Shown here one piece after another: positions 9,124-15,549 of a stretch of DNA of 37,595 nt; the first letter of the stretch is position 1, and each line of letters opens with the position of its first letter. Origin of the DNA: an uncultured Acidobacteriia bacterium (lineage in GTDB: Bacteria; Acidobacteriota; Terriglobia; Bryobacterales; Bryobacteraceae); NCBI GenBank assembly GCA_903900705.1, contig CAIUOG010000015.1:1-37595 (forward strand), read 5' to 3'. A program made the position numbers and the translations under genes. The notes beneath the pieces were generated by a model. That model saw only the letters and a list, made by a program, of their open reading frames with translations, had not been told where the DNA came from and did no database searches.

Positions 9124-11781
9124 ATGAAGGCCTCTCTCGCGTCCCTCTTCCTCTTACTCGCTTCCCTCGCCCCCGCCTCCGCCCAAACCCCCATCACCCC
9201 GCCTGACAAATTCTTCGGCTTCCAGCTCGGCGCAGACCGCAAAATGGCCCGCTGGGACAAAATCGTCGAATACTTCTACCTCCTCGAAAAGGAAAGCGGC
9301 GGCCGCATGAAGGTCATCAACATGGGCCCCACCTCCGAAGGCAACCCCTTCCTCATGGCCATCATCACCGCACCCGCCAACATGGCGAAGCTCGACCGCC
9401 TCAAACAAATCAACTCCCAGCTCTCTGATTCCCGCGGCATCCCCGAAGCCGAAATCAAAAAACTCGCCGCCGAAGGCCGTCCCATCGTCGTCCAGTCCAT
9501 GAGCATGCACGCCACCGAAATCGGCGGTGCGCAAATGGCCCCCGAACTCGCCTACGACCAGCTCGCCCGTACCGACGAAGAGGCCCGCCGCATCATGGAC
9601 AACGTCATCTCCATCATCGTCCCCTGCTTCAATCCCGATGGCCAGATCATGGTCACCGACTGGTATCGCAAATACGTCGATACCCCCTACGAAGGCAGCA
9701 ACCCGCCCTGGCTCTACCAGAAATACGCCGGCCACGACAATAACCGCGACGCCTTCCAGCAAAACATCCCCGACTCCCAATACATGGGCAAGATCCTCTT
9801 CACCGAATGGAAGCCCGAAGCCTACGTCGACCACCACGGCATGGGCCCCTTCGGCGCGCGCATCTTCCTGCCCCCCTACGCCGAACCCGTCCGCCCCAAA
9901 GCCGACCCCCTCGTCTGGCGCGAACTCAGCTGGTACGGCGCGCATCAGGCCTACAAAGAGGAGGAAGCCGGCCTCTCCGGCGTCTTCAACATGGGTCAGT
10001 ACTCCGGCTGGGGCCACTTCGGTTTCCACTGGATCACCCCCTTCCACAACATCGTCGGCATGCTCACCGAATCCGCCGCCGCCCAACTCGCCTCTCCGCT
10101 CTTCCTCCACCCCGAACAACTCCAGGGCGGCGTCCGCAACATGCCGAAATACGAGGAGGAAACCGTGTTCCCCAACCCCTGGCCGGGCGGATGGTGGCGT
10201 CTCCGCGACATCGTCGAACGCCAGAAGGTCTCCGCCTGGGCCACGCTCGATCTCACCGCCCGCAATAAAGACACCGTCCTCTGGAACGCCTACCTCAAAG
10301 GCAAACGCCAGACCGAGCGCGGCGCCGCCGGCAAGCCCGGCGCCTACGTCATCCCCGCCGCCCAGCACGATCCGCTCACCGCCCGCCTCATGGTCAATAA
10401 ACTTCTCGCCCAGGGCGTCGAGGTCAAACAGGCCACCAAATCCTTCAGCCTTCCCGACGGCATGACCTACGGCGTCGGCACCTTCGTCGTCTCCATGGCC
10501 CAGCCCAAGATGGGCGTCGTCCGCTACCTCCTCGGACGCACCTTCTTCCCCGATAACGAATGGACCCGCGAAAAAGACGGCAATCCCATCCGCCCCTACG
10601 ACATGTCCACAGACACCATGTACGAATACATGGGCGTTCGCGTCGACCCCATCGATGATTTTTCCAATGCCGATGCCTTTACCGCCGACCTCAAAGTCCT
10701 CTCCGCCCCTCTCCAGTCCGAAGGCAAAGTCACCAAAGGCGTCGCCGGCTATTACCTCCGCGGCAACCTCAACGAAAGCTTCCACGCCGTCAACCTCCTC
10801 CTCGCCAAAGGCATCGGCGTGCGCCGCGTCGACAAACCCTCCAGCGGTCTCAAAGCCGGCGACTTCGTCATCCCCGCCGCCTCGGAAGCCGTCCTCAATC
10901 CCATCGCCAAAGAAACCGGCGTTGATTTCCGCGCCCTGCAAACGCCCATCGTGAAGGATATTCACGACATCAAACGCCTCCGCATCGGCATGTACCAGCG
11001 CTACGGCGGCGGCAATATCGACGAAGGCTGGACCCGCTGGATCTTCGACCATTTCGCCTTCCCCGCCGTGCCTCTCATGGACGCCGAAATCAAGAAGGGT
11101 GATCTGAACAGCAAATTCGACGTCATCGTGTTCCCCGAAGACTCCACCGCCACCATCGTCGGCGAAGCCGCGCCCCCGGCTGCCGCCGCCCCCGGTGGCA
11201 GGGGTGGACGTGGTGCAGCACCGGCTCCCGCCGCCGAAGCTGCCGGCGGTGGTCGTGGCGGCAGCATCCCGCTTCCGCCCGAATACCGCACCGGCATCGG
11301 CGCGGACGGCGTCACCGCTCTGCGCGCTTTCGTCGAAAAAGGCGGCGTCATGGTCACCCTCGGCGGCGCGAGCAACTTCGCCATCGAGCGCTTCGGCCTC
11401 GCCATCCGCAACGTCGTCACCGGCAAATCCAACCGCGAATTCTGGTGCCCCGGATCGACCTTGAAAGTAAAGCTCGACAACACCAATCCCATCGCCTACG
11501 GCATGCCGCGGGACGCCTTAGCCGTCTACCTCATGGGCAGCCCGGCCTTCGCCCTCACCCCCACCGCCCACAACGAGCGCTACGAAATCATCGCCCGCTA
11601 CGCCGACCGCGACCTCCTCCAAAGCGGCTGGCTCGTCGGCGAAGAAACCCTCGCCAAAACCGCCGGAGTCGTCGCCGCCCACGTCGGCGCCGGCAAAATC
11701 GTCCTCATCGGCTTCCGCGCCCAACACCGCGCCCAGACCTACGGGACATTTAAATTGCTTTTCAACAACCTGATCGATTAA
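9124..11781 (+). CDS. Secreted zinc carboxypeptidase-type peptidase, family M14, with C-terminal amidotransferase-like region
   Basis: 885 residues from the ATG at 9124, chosen because it starts a Sec signal peptide (MKASLASLFLLLASLAPASA). The frame is open upstream to 8938, but that part is not leader-like. The M14 zinc ligands are visible: HATE (His129, Glu132) and 'YVDHHGMG' (His237/238). The substrate-binding Asn-Arg pair is in 'GHDNNRD' (Asn207-Arg208), preceded by 'PCFNPDG', and the probable catalytic base is Glu316 in 'IVGMLTESAA'. Beyond ~450 residues the chain continues into a region seen in large acidobacterial M14 proteins. Residues ~680-716 are a low-complexity Pro/Ala/Gly/Arg linker. 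After it, 'ALRAFVEKGGVMVTLGGASN' resembles a class-I glutamine-amidotransferase-like fold, without a visible catalytic Cys. Probably periplasmic peptide degradation. Confidence 0.9.
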   Translation: MKASLASLFLLLASLAPASAQTPITPPDKFFGFQLGADRKMARWDKIVEYFYLLEKESGGRMKVINMGPTSEGNPFLMAIITAPANMAKLDRLKQINSQLSDSRGIPEAEIKKLAAEGRPIVVQSMSMHATEIGGAQMAPELAYDQLARTDEEARRIMDNVISIIVPCFNPDGQIMVTDWYRKYVDTPYEGSNPPWLYQKYAGHDNNRDAFQQNIPDSQYMGKILFTEWKPEAYVDHHGMGPFGARIFLPPYAEPVRPKADPLVWRELSWYGAHQAYKEEEAGLSGVFNMGQYSGWGHFGFHWITPFHNIVGMLTESAAAQLASPLFLHPEQLQGGVRNMPKYEEETVFPNPWPGGWWRLRDIVERQKVSAWATLDLTARNKDTVLWNAYLKGKRQTERGAAGKPGAYVIPAAQHDPLTARLMVNKLLAQGVEVKQATKSFSLPDGMTYGVGTFVVSMAQPKMGVVRYLLGRTFFPDNEWTREKDGNPIRPYDMSTDTMYEYMGVRVDPIDDFSNADAFTADLKVLSAPLQSEGKVTKGVAGYYLRGNLNESFHAVNLLLAKGIGVRRVDKPSSGLKAGDFVIPAASEAVLNPIAKETGVDFRALQTPIVKDIHDIKRLRIGMYQRYGGGNIDEGWTRWIFDHFAFPAVPLMDAEIKKGDLNSKFDVIVFPEDSTATIVGEAAPPAAAAPGGRGGRGAAPAPAAEAAGGGRGGSIPLPPEYRTGIGADGVTALRAFVEKGGVMVTLGGASNFAIERFGLAIRNVVTGKSNREFWCPGSTLKVKLDNTNPIAYGMPRDALAVYLMGSPAFALTPTAHNERYEIIARYADRDLLQSGWLVGEETLAKTAGVVAAHVGAGKIVLIGFRAQHRAQTYGTFKLLFNNLID

Positions 11782-11786
11782 TTCGG

Positions 11787-11815
11787 TTGCGATGCGGGGT
11801 AAAGGAGCGTATCAT
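11787..11815 (+). promoter_or_regulatory. Sigma70-like promoter of the TIR/SIR2/ATPase operon
   Basis: TTGCGA (11787-11792) and TATCAT (11810-11815) are separated by exactly 17 bases. They match the -35 and -10 consensus at 4/6 and 5/6. Transcription would begin near 11822, giving a leader of only about 12-21 bases before the first gene. It starts five bases after the M14 stop codon, which argues that the three-gene operon has its own promoter rather than reading through. Confidence 0.5.
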
Positions 11816-11833
11816 CCTCAGAACGGGTGAAAT

Positions 11834-13384
11834 GTGACACCAATGACAGCGGACGCCAGTCCTTCGGTTCTGATCTGCTATGCGGAAAAGGACATGGAAT
11901 TTGCGGCCCCGCTCGCCCGGCAACTTCAGTCGCAGGGCTTCCAGAGTGTCCTTTTCAATCTCGACCTGTCCCACCGGTTTTTGACGGAATTCAGAAACAC
12001 CATTGTCGTGCTTCTTCTTTCGCCCGCCGCGCTCCGCTCCAGCGTTGAGGCCAGGAATAGAGCAGCGTCCGATCTGCAAGCCGGTCAAACGTCCATCATT
12101 CCCGTGCTCGCGCGCCGTTGCGACTGGAAATCCGGCTTTGCATCGTATCGGGTCCTTCCGGAAAATCTCACTCCTTTGGCCGATTGGACCGAACGGGACG
12201 CGGGTCTGCGTGAAGTTGTCGCCGCCGTTCTGGATGCCGCCGCAACCTTCGGAGGCAAAACCAGGAAGAAGAGCAAAGCGCCCAATGCTCCGGAGTTTTC
12301 TCTTGTTCCCGAAAAGCACCCCGACGGAGTCACCGTCGTCATGTTTTCCGAGTCCGGCTCCCGCTGGATTACCGCCGGCGCGGACCACCGGGTGATTCTC
12401 TGGGAAGGCAGAAAGAAGCTTGACGAATGGGCACACTCCGGCCGGGTGGGTGACGCCGCCATTTCTCCGGATGGCAAGTACGCCGCATCCCTCTCCGTGG
12501 CTGACGGGACTTGCCGGATCTGGTCGGCCAACACCGAACAAATCGTCTTTCGGGACATCACAGAGGGCGAATGCCTGGCCCTCTCCAACGACAACTTGTA
12601 CCTCGCCCGCCAGGGCGCGGTTTGGTGCCTCCATCTCAACTCCCACAACCACACAAGACTGACCTTGAGTGACGTATCGGCCCTCGCGGTCTGCGGTGAT
12701 CAACTCCTCGCGGGAACGAACGACGGCGACGTCTTCCTGGGCTTGCCGAAACGGACGTTGGTTTCTCAGTTCACCTTACCGGTTCGGCGTTTCGCCGTGA
12801 AACCGGGTACACCGTATGCCGGTGTAATCGCCGACGGCGCCTTCCTGCTTTCGCTCAAAGGCCGGAATCAGACCCCCGCCTCCCTGGCCCATCCCGGAGC
12901 TTACGACATCTCTCTTTCCGCCAAAGACTCCACCTTGACCGTCTCGCCGGACTATGCGGCCATCTGGGCTAAATCCGGAACCGCGCCACAATCCCGGCTC
13001 GACGCCCCCAACGGAACCACCTTCACCGCCGGCGGTCTGTCCCCCGATGGCCGCTTCGCCATCCTCGGCTGCGACAACGGCGACCTTCTCGAATGGAGAC
13101 TCGCCCCCGCCGCCAACCTCCCGGATTGGGAACTGCTGCCGCCTCCGTCTCCTCTCCCCACCGGCCCCGAACGCCTCGAACTCGCCTATCTCGCCGTTCT
13201 CGCGAATCCCCGTTTCTACAACATCCTCGAAACCTTCGACGAGGCCACTCTCAAAGAAGCCCTCGCCGGCGCAACGGCGTCCACCCTGCGAGAGCAACTT
13301 CCCGGGCGTAACCCACCCGCCCTCTGGTCCGCCTGGGCGCGGAACGTCCACAAAGACAAGCTCAACCCGCCGACAACCGTATGA
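11834..13384 (+). CDS. TIR-like domain fused to a WD40-like propeller; first gene of a candidate defence operon
   Basis: 516 residues from GTG 11834; an ATG three codons later (11843) is an equal candidate. Residues ~10-135 look like a bacterial TIR domain: 'SVLICYAEKD' (strand A), 'FAAPLARQLQSQGFQSVLF', 'TIVVLLLSPAALRSSVEARN' and the typical tail 'SIIPVLARRCDW...LPENLTPLADW'. The segment between strand B and 'VVLLLSP' is shorter than usual, and the catalytic Glu position is only tentatively Glu72, so NADase activity is uncertain. Residues ~160-450 have WD40-like units: 'VMFSESGSRWITAGADHRVILW', 'AAISPDGKYAASLSVADGT', 'GGLSPDGRFAILGCDNGDLLEW'. The C-terminal ~60 residues are unassigned. Its stop overlaps the next start (ATGA at 13381), so translation is probably coupled. 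The propeller may sense a ligand or bind a partner; that is inference. Confidence 0.8.
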   Translation: MTPMTADASPSVLICYAEKDMEFAAPLARQLQSQGFQSVLFNLDLSHRFLTEFRNTIVVLLLSPAALRSSVEARNRAASDLQAGQTSIIPVLARRCDWKSGFASYRVLPENLTPLADWTERDAGLREVVAAVLDAAATFGGKTRKKSKAPNAPEFSLVPEKHPDGVTVVMFSESGSRWITAGADHRVILWEGRKKLDEWAHSGRVGDAAISPDGKYAASLSVADGTCRIWSANTEQIVFRDITEGECLALSNDNLYLARQGAVWCLHLNSHNHTRLTLSDVSALAVCGDQLLAGTNDGDVFLGLPKRTLVSQFTLPVRRFAVKPGTPYAGVIADGAFLLSLKGRNQTPASLAHPGAYDISLSAKDSTLTVSPDYAAIWAKSGTAPQSRLDAPNGTTFTAGGLSPDGRFAILGCDNGDLLEWRLAPAANLPDWELLPPPSPLPTGPERLELAYLAVLANPRFYNILETFDEATLKEALAGATASTLREQLPGRNPPALWSAWARNVHKDKLNPPTTV

Positions 13385-15549
13385 GAGCCCGACACCGTAG
13401 ACTCGTCCGCCTTGCCAAACGAATCGCCGGCGGGGAAGTCGTCTTTTTTATCGGTGCGGGCTTCTCAATCGATAGCGAAAGAAATACTACCGACACTCTC
13501 ATCGCCCGCCTTCTCGCCCGCATCGAAGCCCTTACCAATGCATTGAAGTCATCCCCCGATCCTGCATGCAGTCACGTTGCGGATGAACTCAGTAAGGGTA
13601 TTCGTGCCACTTTCGGTCTCGACCAACAGAAATCCAGCCTTTTCGATCCGGAAACGCTGAAGAATAACCTGGAGATTCTCGGGCGTAACTACTACCTCAT
13701 CAATGACTGGTCCTGCTCCGCGTTCGATCAACTCCTCGCTGCCCTTCATGGAAAGGTTCCGGGCGATCTGGCCCAAGGCGATCTGGCCCAAAAGGTTGTC
13801 GTCCAAGAGAACCTCCTGCTGCGGTGTTTCTGGTCCGGAACCCCCTTCAGCAACCAGACGCCCGCCGAACTCATCGACTTCGCCTGGTATGACAATCTCC
13901 GTACCCTCTGGAACGTCCCGCTGACCGGCCATCGCGATCTCGCTCTCCTCGGCAAGGTTCTCTTTCTGGAAACGCTCGGTTTCAACTGTCACGAAGTCAT
14001 GGGTGGCTACCCGCTCGATGCCGTCGTGCCCGGAGGAGAAGCGCTGCTGCGCCCGCGGCACCACGTACTCGCGCATCTCGCGGCTGAAGGGCTGTGCCCT
14101 GCGCTCGTCACCACCAACTACGACCAGCTTGTGGAATGTGCCTACCGCGACGCCGGCATGCTGCCCCGCTTTCCCGCCACGTCCGACCCCGCTAAAATCC
14201 CCTTGAATAGCCGATACCGCTTTTTCAACCGCATCGCGGAGGCAACCGAGTTCTTTTCTCGTGACGATTCCCGAGGCACCGCCCTCATTCATAAAATCCA
14301 CGGTTGCGCGGGTACCTATCGGATGCGTCGCGAAGCCGACCCCATCGCCTTCCGCGACTTCCTTGCCACCATCGTCTTCACCTATCGCGAAATTCAGAAC
14401 TGGCGGGAGGACTCCTGGTCCCGCGACTACCTCCGCACACTCCTCCGCACCCGAACTATCGTCTTTGCGGGTTATAGCGGTGCGGACCCCGTTCTTCACG
14501 ACACGATTCGCACCGTTTACGAGGAAATGGCCTCTTACCAATTCAGAAGCGGTAGTGCGCCCGATCCTTTGAAAGCCCCGCAAGCACGGGCCTTCTTTTT
14601 CGGTCTCGAGTCGAATCGGGACTTTTACGGCATGGAAATCCTCCGCGCCGCCAGCGCCGCCTCCGGTGGGCTTTCCCGCCAACTCAGTGACCACCCCAAT
14701 CTCATCACCTTCTATCGCGCCAACGAAACCGGTTTTCCTCATCTCGACGAGGCCTTCCTCTGGCTCCACCACCTCTGCTATCGCGAAATCCAGAAACAGG
14801 TCCTCCAAGCCGAGTTGCGCCGCATCGCATACCAGCTCTTTGACCGACCCTGCGCCGAAAACGAAGCCACGCTGATCACGGACAGTTTCAGGTGTCTTTG
14901 TGCCGCGGAGCACTGGGAAGCCAGGCTCTTCGGCGCCGGCAATGACGACACTCGCCGCAGATTCACAAGGATGGTCGCCTGGACCCACGGTTTCCACCTC
15001 AAACTGATGCGCGAATTCGCCATCGCCGAAACCCTGCTCAGTGATCGCGGAGACCGCTCTCGCATCCGCTTCATGAAATGCAGCCCCTGGTATCGTCCCG
15101 TCTCGGAGCACCCGCAATGGGCCGCCTGGGGCGTCGTCATCGAACTCGCCACCCGTCGTCTGCTCTCCCGCCATCAGGGGAGCCCGGACAACTGGACCAC
15201 CAACCACCCGCATCGCGAGCCAACCGAAACCGATCCGCCTGCCATTCTCTTCGCAGCCAGTCCCCGGAAAGACCAAAAGATCAAACAGGGACAAGCCTTT
15301 GTCCGACGCGCACTCATCATCGAATGCCCGGCGGCCCGCGGCCATCTCGAACCCGCCGCCAGACCCCGCCATTTAACCGCGCTGCCACCTCTCATCTGGC
15401 AGGTCGGTCCCGGCGCGGTACCCTGGTGGTCCACCGAAGACAAACGTCGACCCAAAAGCACTCCGGACGCCCGGCGCCTCTGGAACTGGGCCTGCGGCGC
15501 GACCTCTGATGACGAAGAATTCCTCGGAGAAGACCCCTATGTCAGATGA
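13381..15549 (+). CDS. SIR2-domain protein, probable NAD-consuming defence effector
   Basis: 722 residues. The N-terminal ~375 residues form a SIR2-type Rossmann domain: 'VVFFIGAGFSIDSE' (20-33, NAD-binding GAG), 'ALVTTNYDQLVECAY' (Asn246, Asp248), 'IHKIHGC' (His307 as the likely catalytic His) and 'IVFAGYSGADP' (360-370). The pattern is that of the SIR2-like family of prokaryotic defence proteins, which hydrolyse NAD, rather than of metabolic sirtuins; there is no zinc-finger cysteine quartet. Residues ~450-722 have no motif I recognise. In particular I do not see the SLOG domain that ThsA of Thoeris carries. It overlaps the upstream gene by 4 bases and the downstream one by 11. Depletion of NAD on activation is the expected action by family knowledge. 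Confidence 0.88.
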   Translation: MRARHRRLVRLAKRIAGGEVVFFIGAGFSIDSERNTTDTLIARLLARIEALTNALKSSPDPACSHVADELSKGIRATFGLDQQKSSLFDPETLKNNLEILGRNYYLINDWSCSAFDQLLAALHGKVPGDLAQGDLAQKVVVQENLLLRCFWSGTPFSNQTPAELIDFAWYDNLRTLWNVPLTGHRDLALLGKVLFLETLGFNCHEVMGGYPLDAVVPGGEALLRPRHHVLAHLAAEGLCPALVTTNYDQLVECAYRDAGMLPRFPATSDPAKIPLNSRYRFFNRIAEATEFFSRDDSRGTALIHKIHGCAGTYRMRREADPIAFRDFLATIVFTYREIQNWREDSWSRDYLRTLLRTRTIVFAGYSGADPVLHDTIRTVYEEMASYQFRSGSAPDPLKAPQARAFFFGLESNRDFYGMEILRAASAASGGLSRQLSDHPNLITFYRANETGFPHLDEAFLWLHHLCYREIQKQVLQAELRRIAYQLFDRPCAENEATLITDSFRCLCAAEHWEARLFGAGNDDTRRRFTRMVAWTHGFHLKLMREFAIAETLLSDRGDRSRIRFMKCSPWYRPVSEHPQWAAWGVVIELATRRLLSRHQGSPDNWTTNHPHREPTETDPPAILFAASPRKDQKIKQGQAFVRRALIIECPAARGHLEPAARPRHLTALPPLIWQVGPGAVPWWSTEDKRRPKSTPDARRLWNWACGATSDDEEFLGEDPYVR

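Noticed and set aside
9154-11052. 632-residue open frame on the minus strand opposite the M14 peptidase
   Set aside because: Antisense shadow produced by high GC third positions; Gly/Glu/Val-rich low-information sequence without motifs.
13549-15372. 607-residue open frame on the minus strand opposite the SIR2 gene
   Set aside because: Antisense shadow; the plus strand carries clear SIR2 motifs in the same interval.
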